DNA of 64,000 nucleotides, taken from NCBI RefSeq assembly GCF_018613795.1, contig NZ_JAGGPN010000038.1:186001-250000 (forward strand), written 5' to 3'. Numbering within the stretch: position 1 is the first letter of the stretch; each line of letters begins with the position of its first letter. A program made the position numbers and the translations under genes. Positions 25,629 through 33,881 of the stretch are shown piece by piece. Origin of the DNA: Arthrobacter sp. ISL-65. Its GTDB lineage: Bacteria; Actinomycetota; Actinomycetes; Actinomycetales; Micrococcaceae. The notes below the pieces were generated by a model. It made no database searches and was not told the DNA's origin. It worked only from the letters and a program-made list of their open reading frames with translations.

Positions 25629-26756
25629 ATGAGCACCACACTCCTTCAGGCAGTCAACGCTGCCCTCGCAACCGTCATCGACCCGGAACTCCGGCGCCCC
25701 ATCACCGAACTGGGCATGGTTGATTCCGTGGAGATCTCCGACGACGGGACCGTCCGCCTTGCGGTGCTGCTCACCATTGCCGGCTGCCCCCTGCGCGACA
25801 CCATCACCAGGGACTCCGAGGCGGCACTGCTGGACGTGCCAGGTGTGGCCGCCGTCGAGGTCGATCTCAAGGTCATGACCCAGGCGCAGCGCGACGCACT
25901 GAAGGAGCAGCTCCGCGGCCCCGGCGGTGTGCGCGGCATCCCGTTCAACCAGCCGGGATCCCTCACCAAGGTTTTCGCGGTGGCCAGCGGCAAGGGCGGA
26001 GTGGGCAAGTCCTCGGTGACGGTCAACCTCGCCTGTTCCCTCGCGGCACAGGGGCTGCGCGTGGGTATCGTGGACGCGGACGTGTACGGCTTCTCGGTGC
26101 CGGCCCTCATGGGGATCACCCAGGCCCCCACCCGTGTGGACGACATGATCCTCCCGCCGGTGGCCTACGGCGTGAAGGTCATTTCCATCGGCATGTTCGT
26201 CACCGGCAACCAGCCCGTGGCCTGGCGCGGACCCATGCTGCACCGAGCCCTCGAGCAGTTCCTCACCGATGTCTACTTCGGCGACCTTGATGCGCTGTTC
26301 CTGGACCTCCCGCCGGGCACCGGTGACATCGCCATCTCGGTGGCGCAGCTGCTGCCCAAGGCCGAGATCCTGGTGGTCACCACTCCCCAGGCCGCCGCGG
26401 CCGACGTCGCAGAGCGTGCGGGTGCCATCGCCACCCAGACGGGGCAGACGGTGGCCGGGGTCATCGAGAACATGTCGTTCCTGGAAATGCCCGACGGCGG
26501 CCGGATGGACCTGTTTGGCACCGGCGGCGGGGAGGTGCTCGCCGAGAGGCTCAGCGCGTCGACGGGCACGGACGTGCCGCTGCTGGGCCAGATTCCGCTG
26601 GATATACTCCTGCGGGAAGGCGGCGACTCAGGCAAGCCCATCGTCCTGGGCGGCCCGGACACGCCTGCAGCAGTGGCGCTGTCCGGCATAGCAGGGAAGC
26701 TCGCGGCCAGGCCGCGGGGACTGGCCGGGATGAAGCTGGACGTCCAGCCCCGCTGA
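25629..26756 (+). CDS. mrp: Iron-sulphur cluster carrier ATPase Mrp/ApbC
   Basis: 375 residues. N-terminal MIP18/DUF59 domain (residues 5-85, ELGMVDSVEI, AGCPLRDTI) and a C-terminal deviant Walker A ATPase (ASGKGGVGKSSVTVNLA, then DLPPGTGD). Scaffold or carrier that loads Fe-S clusters onto target proteins. The usual CxxC cluster motif near the C terminus is not evident, as in several actinobacterial forms. The stop codon lies in the first unit of a short repeat at 26751. Third gene of the CBS-DUF1003-mrp operon. Confidence 0.92.
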   Translation: MSTTLLQAVNAALATVIDPELRRPITELGMVDSVEISDDGTVRLAVLLTIAGCPLRDTITRDSEAALLDVPGVAAVEVDLKVMTQAQRDALKEQLRGPGGVRGIPFNQPGSLTKVFAVASGKGGVGKSSVTVNLACSLAAQGLRVGIVDADVYGFSVPALMGITQAPTRVDDMILPPVAYGVKVISIGMFVTGNQPVAWRGPMLHRALEQFLTDVYFGDLDALFLDLPPGTGDIAISVAQLLPKAEILVVTTPQAAAADVAERAGAIATQTGQTVAGVIENMSFLEMPDGGRMDLFGTGGGEVLAERLSASTGTDVPLLGQIPLDILLREGGDSGKPIVLGGPDTPAAVALSGIAGKLAARPRGLAGMKLDVQPR

Positions 26757-26814
26757 TTGATTAGGCCCGCTGGTTGAGCTAGTCGAAACCCCGCTGATTG
26801 AGCTTGTCTAACCC
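26751..26814. repeat. Three degenerate copies of a short intergenic repeat
   Basis: CGCTGATTGA at 26751, CGCTGGTTGAGC at 26768 and CGCTGATTGAGC at 26792; the second and third continue as TAGTCGAAACC and TTGTCTAACC. The TTGAGC-TGTCGAAACC core resembles dispersed repeats I recall from other Arthrobacter intergenic regions. The first unit supplies the mrp stop codon. Confidence 0.6.
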
Positions 26815-26816
26815 GG

Positions 26817-27215
26817 TTACGTGGCCTCGGAATCGAAGGGGGCCCGCTCGCCCACGCCAAGGCTTTCGATGATGCGCGCCGGCCGCTCCTCGGTGGAGGA
26901 AGCGGCGGCTGATGCCGCAGCGGCTACTGCCGCCGGACCGCCGGCGCTGACCGGCTTGGTGTCGTCTTCGAGGAGCGCTTCCTTGATGATGCGCCGCGGG
27001 TCGTACTGGCGGGGGTCATACTTCTTCCAGTCGACGTCATCGATGTCGATGCCGACTTCTTCCTTGATCTGCTCCCGCGCACCGGAAGCCATCCGACGCA
27101 CTTCGCGGACCAGGTTTGCCAGTTTCTGGGTGTATTCGGGCAGCCGCTGGGGGCCGATCACCAGAATGCCGATGAGCAGCAGAAGGATAAACTCCGGGCC
27201 GTTGATTCCAAACAC
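26817..27215 (-). CDS. tatB: Sec-independent protein translocase TatB
   Basis: 132 residues. One N-terminal membrane helix (FGINGPEFILLLLIGILVIGPQRLPEY), a glycine-proline hinge GPQRLP, then an amphipathic helix and a charged tail, as TatB/TatA. The conserved Glu in the first helix region (PEF) and the length favour TatB over TatA. Sits after the anti-sigma gene with a 90-base gap, in the same position as in the sigE-rseA-htrA-tatB cluster of mycobacteria. Needed to export folded proteins such as the TAT-like product at 3457. Confidence 0.88.
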   Translation of the reverse strand: MFGINGPEFILLLLIGILVIGPQRLPEYTQKLANLVREVRRMASGAREQIKEEVGIDIDDVDWKKYDPRQYDPRRIIKEALLEDDTKPVSAGGPAAVAAAASAAASSTEERPARIIESLGVGERAPFDSEAT

Positions 27216-27305
27216 TTTAGGAAGATTACCCTTTCCGGGGAGGCAGTGACGATTTCGACCCGGCCCGCGCCCCCTGGGGGCATGCCGCAGGGACGGGGAA
27301 GCGTC

Positions 27306-28235
27306 TCAAAGCCCCAACTGGCGGGCTATTTTAAGGAGGCCGCGTTCCACCCGGTCGAGGACAGTCTCCTCCCCGGCGGTACTGCCGCCGGCCGTACCGG
27401 TCCCGGCGTCCAAACCCGGACCGGCCACGCTTCCGGGCGCTGCCAGCATCGGCAAAGCATCGTCGGCCGAGGCGGCGGGCAGGTCCGACACGTAGGTGAA
27501 GGTGCTTTGTGGTGTCTGGTAGATCGCGCTCCACGGCGGCCCCGCCTTGACCCAGACCCGGCCGTCCGCCGTCGCTCCCGGCGGATCAGCTGCAACGTAA
27601 CCGTCGCTTCCCGCCGGGTGGCCTGTCAGCGGGTTGACCGGAGACGGCGCAGCCGGCGGCCCCTGGTGCTGTTCCAGAATCCTCGCACTATGCTGCCCGT
27701 CGGTGAGGCGCAGCTCCACTGTGGGCCGGCCCGCCAGCACCGTCGTGCTGGCAGATACCAGGCGGAAACCCATGGCACGCAGTTCAGGGCAGGTCCAGCC
27801 GGAGGACCGCAGCGCGGCGAGGCGGCTGTCTGTTCCCGGGGAATGCCCGGCCTGGCCATAGAGCGAGGCCGTGCCCGCGGCGTACTGCCCGGGTTCACCG
27901 GCAACAGTGTAGGCTCCGGCCGCGACGGCCCCTGCCGCCACCACGGCTACCCCACCGGCCAGCCCCGCCAGCATCATCCGGCTGGGCCGTGCAATGGGGG
28001 CCGGCGCCATGGCCAATTGCTGGGTGCGGAGCAGGAGCCGCGCTGTCAGTTCATCACTGGCGGCCGGGACTGCGGCAGTACGGAGCCGCTCAATGTATTG
28101 GCGCTGCCGGTGCAGCGCGCTGGCGCATTCGGCGCACGCACGGATGTGATCCGTTGTCTGCGGGTGCCGACCGGCAAGCGGCGGGAACCCCGTGTTCTTT
28201 CTGAGCCCCTCCAGCAAGCGATGTAGCCGACGCAT
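27306..28235 (-). CDS. Anti-sigma factor (RseA-like, ZAS motif)
   Basis: 309 residues. N-terminal anti-sigma domain with the zinc-binding H-x3-C-x2-C in DHIRACAECASALHRQ. One membrane helix about 85-110 (MMLAGLAGGVAVVAAGAVAAGAYTV). The extracytoplasmic part (about 115-309) has no named domain, though TCPELRAMGFRLVSA and TVELRLTDGQHSARILEQH recall MucB/RseB-like folds. Start is 9 bases after the sigma factor stop, so the pair is co-transcribed. Expected to hold the adjacent ECF sigma factor inactive at the membrane. Longer than mycobacterial RseA, which lacks the large outer domain. Confidence 0.85.
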   Translation of the reverse strand: MRRLHRLLEGLRKNTGFPPLAGRHPQTTDHIRACAECASALHRQRQYIERLRTAAVPAASDELTARLLLRTQQLAMAPAPIARPSRMMLAGLAGGVAVVAAGAVAAGAYTVAGEPGQYAAGTASLYGQAGHSPGTDSRLAALRSSGWTCPELRAMGFRLVSASTTVLAGRPTVELRLTDGQHSARILEQHQGPPAAPSPVNPLTGHPAGSDGYVAADPPGATADGRVWVKAGPPWSAIYQTPQSTFTYVSDLPAASADDALPMLAAPGSVAGPGLDAGTGTAGGSTAGEETVLDRVERGLLKIARQLGL

Positions 28236-28243
28236 GTCGCCGA

Positions 28244-28861
28244 TCAGAGAACGCCCGCGATGCGGGGCATCTTCAGCCGCGGCTTGCGCGCCTGCTGCGG
28301 GCGCGGATCCCGGTGGGCAAGCTTTTCGCGGAGCATGGTCCGGCCGCGGTGAATGCGTGAACGCACCGTGCCCAGCTTCACGCCCAGGGCCTCGGCGACT
28401 TCGTCGTACGACAGTCCCTCAAGGTCGCACAGGACGACGGCGGCACGGAAGTCCGGCGGGAGTTCCTCGAGGGCTGCCTGGACGTCGAGATCCAGGTTGT
28501 TGAGTTCGAAGCTTTGCTCGGGGCCGGGTTCACGGCCGGGCAGCCGTGATTCGGCATCCTCGGCCAGCGCGTCAAACCGGATCCGGCTCTTGCGCCGTGC
28601 CTGGTCCAGGAAGAGGTTGGTGGTGATCCGATGCAGCCAACCGTCCAGGGTTCCCGGCTTGAAGTTCTCCAGGGAGCGGAAGACGCGGACGAACACCTCC
28701 TGGGTGAGGTCCTCGGCGTCGTACTTGTTACCGGTAAGCCGGTAGGCGAGCCTGTACACCTTGGCGGAGTGGTTGGTGACCACTTCTTCCCACGTGGGCA
28801 TGGCCCACTCGGCAGCTTGCTCTTCAGTTGCAGGGACAGGTGCCGCAACGGATGCTGACAT
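28244..28861 (-). CDS. sigE: ECF RNA polymerase sigma factor, SigE type
   Basis: 205 residues. Region 2: [57 protein letters not shown]; region 4: [52 protein letters not shown]. This is the group-ECF 4-type envelope stress sigma factor found before an anti-sigma gene and tatB. The C-terminal tail is basic. Divergent from the O-methyltransferase gene (287-base spacer), as for Rv1220c-Rv1221. Likely recognises promoters of surface stress genes and its own promoter. Confidence 0.92.
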   Translation of the reverse strand: MSASVAAPVPATEEQAAEWAMPTWEEVVTNHSAKVYRLAYRLTGNKYDAEDLTQEVFVRVFRSLENFKPGTLDGWLHRITTNLFLDQARRKSRIRFDALAEDAESRLPGREPGPEQSFELNNLDLDVQAALEELPPDFRAAVVLCDLEGLSYDEVAEALGVKLGTVRSRIHRGRTMLREKLAHRDPRPQQARKPRLKMPRIAGVL

Positions 28862-29148
28862 CGTCCACTCCCCTCGTGGATGTAATAACGCCTGACGTGC
28901 TTTACATCATTGATTCGGCGCCGATCACCACTTGGATGAGCGGATTATTATCATGTCAAAGTTGGCTGGGAATTTCCTGACTGCGGGGCCCCACTTTGCT
29001 ATAGGCGCAAATTTTGGCCCGCATTTCCTGCCAGCATTCCGTAAATTTCTTCACCCTCCGCCGGGCAACAGAACAGTATCCGCCATCACAGGCGTGCCCG
29101 CTGTCACTTGCCCCTCGGGCGCCGTCCAACCAAGTACGCTGTAATAAC

Positions 29149-29811
29149 ATGCCCCCTGCCGCCCAGAAAGCGAAATCCATGAGCGCCGATAAGTCCACGA
29201 GCTGGTCCTATGCAGAAGATCTGCCTGCTGAGGATGAGGTCCTGCTGCGCGCCCGGGAGCGTTCGTTCGAGCTTGGCGTGACGCCCATCGGCCGTGGCGT
29301 TGGCGCGGTGCTGACTGTGCTGGCGGCGGCATCCAAGGCGCAGACCGCCGTCGAGATCGGTACCGGCGCCGGCGTCTCGGGCGTCTGCCTGCTCCGCGGT
29401 CTCGGTCCGCAGGCCGTGCTCACCACCATTGACGTGGACGTCGAGCACCTGAAGGCCGCCCGGGAAGCGTTCCAGGAGTCAGGCAGCCCGGCCAACCGCA
29501 CCCGCACCATTTCCGGCCGCGCCGGTGATGTCCTGCCGAGGCTCACCGACGCCGCCTATGACCTCGTCTTCATCGACGGCGACAAGCCCAACTTTCCCCG
29601 CTACGTGGAGCAGGCCGTACGCCTGCTCAAGACCGGCGGCCTGCTGATCGTCAATGACGCCTTGGACAAGGACCGGGTGTCCAACCCTGCGGCCCGTGAC
29701 GCAACCACCGTTGTGCTGCGCCAGGTGGGCAGGGTCGTGCGCGACGACGACCGGCTGGCTTCCGCCATGCTCCCCACCGGTGACGGGCTGCTGGTAGCGG
29801 TCAAGAAATAG
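29149..29811 (+). CDS. SAM-dependent O-methyltransferase (Rv1220c-like)
   Basis: 220 residues, class I methyltransferase of the catechol/caffeoyl-CoA type. AdoMet motif AVEIGTGAGVSGVCLLRGL, then TTIDVDVEHLKAAREAF, and the metal-binding YDLVFIDGDKPNF followed by LIVNDALDKDRV. Start is uncertain: ATG 29149 has TACGCT 8 bases before it (possibly leaderless); ATG 29179 is preceded by AGAAAG. Divergent from sigE; the same neighbour relation occurs in mycobacteria. Natural substrate unknown. Confidence 0.87.
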   Translation: MPPAAQKAKSMSADKSTSWSYAEDLPAEDEVLLRARERSFELGVTPIGRGVGAVLTVLAAASKAQTAVEIGTGAGVSGVCLLRGLGPQAVLTTIDVDVEHLKAAREAFQESGSPANRTRTISGRAGDVLPRLTDAAYDLVFIDGDKPNFPRYVEQAVRLLKTGGLLIVNDALDKDRVSNPAARDATTVVLRQVGRVVRDDDRLASAMLPTGDGLLVAVKK

Positions 29812-29839
29812 GCTGGCCGGTTAGAAATAGGCTGGCCGG
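29804..29839. repeat. Short tandem duplication over the methyltransferase stop codon
   Basis: AGAAATAGGCTGGCCGG occurs at 29804-29820 and 29823-29839. The first copy contains the TAG stop; the second repeats it harmlessly. Confidence 0.85.
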
Positions 29840-29862
29840 CCCAGGCAGGCCAGGAAGACGAA

Positions 29863-29904
29863 AAAGGCAGGGCCCGCAGCCTTTCGGCTGCGGGCCCTGC
29901 CTTT
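29863..29904. terminator. Bidirectional terminator between the O-methyltransferase and DUF3117 genes
   Basis: A perfect 19-bp stem (AAAGGCAGGGCCCGCAGCC and its complement) with a TTTC loop, A-rich before and T-rich after. Serves both converging genes. Confidence 0.85.
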
Positions 29905-29908
29905 ACTC

Positions 29909-30076
29909 TTATTCGGTGGCGCCGACGAGGCAGTCCTTGAGGTTGGCCGCCTCAGCGGCGTTGAGTTCAACCACGAGCCGGCCCCCGCCTTCGAGCGGCA
30001 CACGCATGATCAGGCTGCGGCCCTCCTTGGTTACTTCCATAGGGCCGTCGCCGGTGCGTGGTTTCATAGCCGCCAT
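29909..30076 (-). CDS. DUF3117 micro-protein
   Basis: 55 residues. Starts MAAMKPRTGDGPMEVTKEGR and continues RVPLEGGGRLVVELNAAEAANL, a clear match to the short actinobacterial DUF3117 family (M. tuberculosis Rv1211 is, as I recall, a member). Usually 55-70 residues with an acidic end. Function unknown; the pattern of short beta strands suggests a small soluble protein. The start ATG is followed by the family's invariant KPRTGDGP. Its position between a methyltransferase and a membrane glycosyltransferase gene is conserved in many actinobacteria by my recollection. Confidence 0.9.
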   Translation of the reverse strand: MAAMKPRTGDGPMEVTKEGRSLIMRVPLEGGGRLVVELNAAEAANLKDCLVGATE

Positions 30077-30333
30077 GAGGAATATCCCCTCCAGTAGTCC
30101 CAGGACCGAGCAGCCCGGCCGGGCTGAGTCCGCGTGGTCAAAACAATGCCGCTCTGGCGGGCCTTTCGGCAGCCGCCAAGGCTGAACAGTGCGAATGCTT
30201 TTTGTCCTTGCTTATTAGCTATTATCCTGTAATTACCCGTCTGTAGCTAATCGATGGACAATCCGTTCACCTGCAGATTCCTCCGCCCTTCTGCGGACTG
30301 ATCTGGGGAAACCTATTGGGAACCTCCGGCCCG

Positions 30334-31653
30334 TCACGGCGGATAGTCCCCTCCGCCCGGCAGCTGCGCCCACGCCCAGAGCCACACCACCCACACGATC
30401 TGCAGCAGGACAAACATCGTGATCACCGCGCCACGGTAGGCCCGCGACCGGGAAACGAGTGCGGCGGCCAGGGCAAGCGGAAACAGTGGCAGCAACATGC
30501 GGAAGGTGCTGGTCTGCGGATGCAGGAAGACCACGAGGTATCCCATGTAGCACACACACCACAGCCGGAGTTCTGTTCCCAGCCGGCGGACCGGCGGCGA
30601 GGCCATAAAGAGCCCGAACACCGCCACGAAGACGAACGGTGCCACGAGCCCCAGCACCGGCCCAAACAGCAGGACGCCGGTGTCGAACCAGGGTTTGAAG
30701 GGCACCAGGTCGTGTCCGCGCCAGACGGTCTCGGTCTTCGTGTACGCAGCGATGTCGCCGGTGGCAGCCCACGCGACGGCGGGCCAGGCGAGGGCGCCTG
30801 CACCGCTGACGGCGGTCAGCCCGGCGAGGGACCACAGTTCGTTCCGGCCGTGGATGCGACGACCCTTGGCGGCCAGTCCCTGGTTCCGCGCCCCGAACCA
30901 TGCCTCACCGGCGCGGTACAGGAACAGGATGCCGATGGTCGCAGCGAACGGAACACCCGTGGGCCGGGACAGGCACATGGCCAGAACCACGGGAATGGCC
31001 CACAGGTACCGGCGCCGGACAACCAGCAGCAGCGCTGCGGACAGCAGCAGGAGGTTCAGGGATTCCGCGTACGGCACCTGGAGCACCGGCGAGACGGGAA
31101 AGGTGGAGAAGAATGCGACGCCCCACAGGGCCGGCCAGTGGGCTGCCCTCGTGCGGAACAGCACGTAGACCACCAGCGAGGCCGCCAGTCCGGCGAGCAT
31201 CGCGGTCAGGATGAGGGCGGCGGCGGGGCTGAGGCCGGTGGCAGCGGAGAGCATCCGCCCCAGCGTTGGAAACAGCGGGTAGAAGGCCCAGGTGTTCTCC
31301 TGCACGCTGCCGGCCGCATCCACCGGCAGTTCGTTCGGGTACCCGCCGGTCATGACGGACTCGTACCACCGCGCGTCCCAGATGTTGATGAAGTTCCAGT
31401 AGTCGGGCTTGGCCGGGAACCAGGGGTTGAATCCCTGGTGCAGGGCGGCCGACATGAAGATGCCGGCACTGACCAACCGGGCGGCCACGTACACCGCGGC
31501 CACCTGGGCCCACCACGGCCAGCGGACCAGGCGGCCACCGAGCCGTGCCGCGGCGGTCCGGAACACCGTGTCCAGCCGCGTCCCGTGATCCGACGACGGG
31601 GGTTCGGCTGTTGCTGGCGGCAGCGGGCCCGGAGGCGGCATTGGGGAGCTCAC
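30334..31653 (-). CDS. Polytopic membrane glycosyltransferase (PIG-V/mannosyltransferase-like)
   Basis: 439 residues with about ten hydrophobic helices. The first external loop has WDARWYESVMTGGYPNE, the Asp-Arg type motif seen in PIG-V and other GT-C lipid-linked sugar transferases, and QENTWAFYPLFPTLGRML, also typical. Likely moves a mannose from a polyprenyl phosphate to a surface glycolipid or protein; donor and acceptor unknown. GTG start overlaps the stop of the DivIVA-like gene (GTGA), so they are co-translated. Proline-rich cytoplasmic N terminus. Confidence 0.8.
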   Translation of the reverse strand: MSSPMPPPGPLPPATAEPPSSDHGTRLDTVFRTAAARLGGRLVRWPWWAQVAAVYVAARLVSAGIFMSAALHQGFNPWFPAKPDYWNFINIWDARWYESVMTGGYPNELPVDAAGSVQENTWAFYPLFPTLGRMLSAATGLSPAAALILTAMLAGLAASLVVYVLFRTRAAHWPALWGVAFFSTFPVSPVLQVPYAESLNLLLLSAALLLVVRRRYLWAIPVVLAMCLSRPTGVPFAATIGILFLYRAGEAWFGARNQGLAAKGRRIHGRNELWSLAGLTAVSGAGALAWPAVAWAATGDIAAYTKTETVWRGHDLVPFKPWFDTGVLLFGPVLGLVAPFVFVAVFGLFMASPPVRRLGTELRLWCVCYMGYLVVFLHPQTSTFRMLLPLFPLALAAALVSRSRAYRGAVITMFVLLQIVWVVWLWAWAQLPGGGDYPP

Positions 31654-32066
31654 GTCCGGTCCTCGGCGGCCGGCTGTTCGGCCCGGGCCAATTGGGCGGC
31701 CGGCTGTTCGACAGCGGCCAATGGTTCGGCACGGGCGCTCAACTGCTGCCGGAGGCTTTCTATTTCAGCGTTCCTGGCGGCCAGCTGGTCCCGCAGGTCG
31801 TCCAGCACCTGGTCCACCTGGTCCATCCGGTAACCCCGCAGCCCCAGCGCAAACCGAACATGGTCGACGTCGGCCGGTTTTGCGTCGTCGGGGAGCAGTA
31901 CGGGTGGCAGGGACGCGACGGGTTCATCGAACCCGTCGTTGAAGCCGTCTCTGGCGAGAGGCGCGCGGCCGCGTTTCCTCCGCAGCATGCCCGCCCCGAG
32001 GTCGGTCCCGATGAGGACGGTGGCTCCAATCAGGACGATGGCGAGGAAAACGAGGAAGAAACTCAC
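31650..32066 (-). CDS. DivIVA-domain protein with an N-terminal membrane anchor
   Basis: 138 residues. One helix at residues 2-21 (FFLVFLAIVLIGATVLIGTDL), then a linker, then the short DivIVA/Wag31-like motif VRFALGLRGYRMDQVDQVLDDLRDQLAARNAEIESLRQQL, a coiled coil. Rich in Ala/Glu at the end. Probably a small polar or cell-envelope organiser like M. tuberculosis Rv1209-type proteins. Translationally coupled to the downstream glycosyltransferase, which may be localised by it; inference. Confidence 0.8.
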   Translation of the reverse strand: MSFFLVFLAIVLIGATVLIGTDLGAGMLRRKRGRAPLARDGFNDGFDEPVASLPPVLLPDDAKPADVDHVRFALGLRGYRMDQVDQVLDDLRDQLAARNAEIESLRQQLSARAEPLAAVEQPAAQLARAEQPAAEDRT

Positions 32067-32145
32067 ACCACCAATCGTGCCAGACGCAGCCCCGCCTGCT
32101 GCCTAGTCCGGCAGCTGCTGCCCAGGCCGCGTGTCCGGGCAGCTG

Positions 32146-32931
32146 CTACTCGGGGCGCTGGTCCTCGTCGGAGGACGGCGCCCGGACATGGCCATGGAGG
32201 ACGAAATTCACTGCTTCCTCCGGAGAGTCCACCACCTGGATGAGGTCCAGGTCCTTTTCCGAGACCATTCCCTCAGCCACCAGGGTCCCCCTGATCCATT
32301 CGATCATCGGACCCCAGAATGACGCGCCCAGCAGGACGATCGGGAACGAGGTCACCTTCTGCGTCTGGACGAGGACCATGGCTTCAAAGAGCTCGTCAAG
32401 GGTGCCGAGACCGCCGGGAAGAACGATGAAGCCCTGGGCGTACTTCACGAACATGGTCTTCCGAGCGAAGAAATAGCGGAAGTTGATGCCCAGGTCCACC
32501 CACTGGTTCAGGCCCTGCTCGAACGGCAGCTCGATGCCGAGGCCAACGGAGACGCCGTTGCCTTCCACGGCTCCCCTGTTGGCTGCTTCCATCGAGCCCG
32601 GTCCGCCGCCGGTGATGACGGCCACGCCGGCTTCGGCCAGCTTGCGCCCCACCTCGACGCCCATGTCGTAGAACGCGCTTCCGGGCTTGGTGCGCGCCGA
32701 GCCGAAGACGCTGACCGCCTGGCCCAGGTCGGAGAGGGCACCAAAGCCCTCCACGAACTCGCTCTGGATCCGCATGACCCGCCAGGGGTCGGTGTGGATG
32801 AAGTGACCGGGACCTTTGGTGTCGAGCAACCGCTGGTCCGACATCTCCACCGCGGCCTGTTTGCGGCGCAGCTCTAGGGGCCCTTTCCGGCGGGGCTGTA
32901 CTGATTTTGACGGATCTGCGTTGATGCTCAT
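32146..32931 (-). CDS. LOG-family protein (TIGR00730), nucleoside 5'-monophosphate phosphoribohydrolase-like
   Basis: 261 residues, Rossmann-like. SVFGSARTKPGSAFYD, VITGGGPGSMEAANRGA and the family signature FIVLPGGLGTLDELFEAMVLVQ (PGGxGTxxE) are all present. LOG enzymes cleave the riboside from cytokinin-type or AMP-like nucleotides; here the substrate is not known. N-terminal 70 residues are a basic extension seen in actinobacterial members. ATG at 32931. Matches Rv1205-type neighbours near gluA-like genes only loosely. Confidence 0.88.
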   Translation of the reverse strand: MSINADPSKSVQPRRKGPLELRRKQAAVEMSDQRLLDTKGPGHFIHTDPWRVMRIQSEFVEGFGALSDLGQAVSVFGSARTKPGSAFYDMGVEVGRKLAEAGVAVITGGGPGSMEAANRGAVEGNGVSVGLGIELPFEQGLNQWVDLGINFRYFFARKTMFVKYAQGFIVLPGGLGTLDELFEAMVLVQTQKVTSFPIVLLGASFWGPMIEWIRGTLVAEGMVSEKDLDLIQVVDSPEEAVNFVLHGHVRAPSSDEDQRPE

Positions 32932-33024
32932 CCCCCAAGGCTAACCTGCTGACCTGCAGGTATCTCTTGAATTACGATCAGCGGGAAGTTGGGGTGATTC
33001 CAGTCATAACCGGGCAATGTTCGC

Positions 33025-33030
33025 TAGATT
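33025..33030 (+). promoter_or_regulatory. -10 element of gluA, leaderless
   Basis: TAGATT followed by seven bases and the ATG at 33038. No Shine-Dalgarno sequence precedes that ATG, which supports a leaderless start and rejects the upstream frame start at 33017. Confidence 0.55.
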
Positions 33031-33037
33031 CTTACTT

Positions 33038-33793
33038 ATGACTACTCAACTGCCCGGCGATGCACTCGTCTCTCTGAATGCCGTCAACAAGCATTACGGT
33101 CAGCTGCACGTTCTGAAGGACATCAACCTCCAGGTCCGCAAGGGCGAGGTGGTTGTGGTCATCGGCCCGTCAGGTTCGGGGAAGTCCACACTGTGCCGGG
33201 CGATCAACCGGCTGGAAACCATCGACGACGGCGACATCGCCATTGACGGCAAGCGGCTGCCCGAGGAGGGCAAGGAGCTCGCCCGGCTGCGCGCCGACGT
33301 CGGCATGGTGTTCCAGTCGTTCAACCTGTTCGCGCACAAGACCATTCTGGAGAACGTGACGCTTGGCCCCATCAAGGTCAAGGGCGTCTCCAAGGCGGAG
33401 GCGGACAAGGAGGCCATGGCCCTGCTTGAGCGCGTGGGCGTGGGCCACCAGGCGCCCAAGCTCCCGGCTCAGCTCTCCGGCGGCCAGCAGCAGCGCGTCG
33501 CGATCGCCCGCGCCCTGGCCATGAAGCCGAAGGTCATGCTCTTCGATGAGCCCACCTCCGCGCTGGACCCGGAAATGATCAACGAAGTCCTCGACGTCAT
33601 GATCCAGCTGGCCAAGGAGGGCATGACCATGATCGTGGTCACCCACGAGATGGGTTTCGCCCGCAAGGCCGCGGACCGGGTGGTCTTTATGGCCGACGGC
33701 CAGATCGTCGAGGACGACACACCCGAAGAGTTCTTCACCAAGCCCAAGAGCAGCCGCGCCAAAGACTTTCTGTCCAAGCTGCTCACGCACTGA
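33038..33793 (+). CDS. gluA: Glutamate-type amino-acid ABC transporter ATPase
   Basis: 251 residues. Walker [16 protein letters not shown]-loop VFQSFNLF, signature [17 protein letters not shown], Walker [16 protein letters not shown] and the switch His in [16 protein letters not shown]: a complete ABC ATPase of the polar amino-acid class. First gene of a gluABCD operon, whose glutamate specificity is inferred from Corynebacterium relatives. ATG at 33038 chosen for the leaderless promoter and the family start (MTTQ...). Confidence 0.93.
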   Translation: MTTQLPGDALVSLNAVNKHYGQLHVLKDINLQVRKGEVVVVIGPSGSGKSTLCRAINRLETIDDGDIAIDGKRLPEEGKELARLRADVGMVFQSFNLFAHKTILENVTLGPIKVKGVSKAEADKEAMALLERVGVGHQAPKLPAQLSGGQQQRVAIARALAMKPKVMLFDEPTSALDPEMINEVLDVMIQLAKEGMTMIVVTHEMGFARKAADRVVFMADGQIVEDDTPEEFFTKPKSSRAKDFLSKLLTH

Positions 33794-33881
33794 CAACCGA
33801 TCCAGCAGTCCCCACCAACTTCAAGACCACCCGAATTCGCACCCAGGCCGTCATCGGCGGCCGCCCAATGAAAGGAATGTC

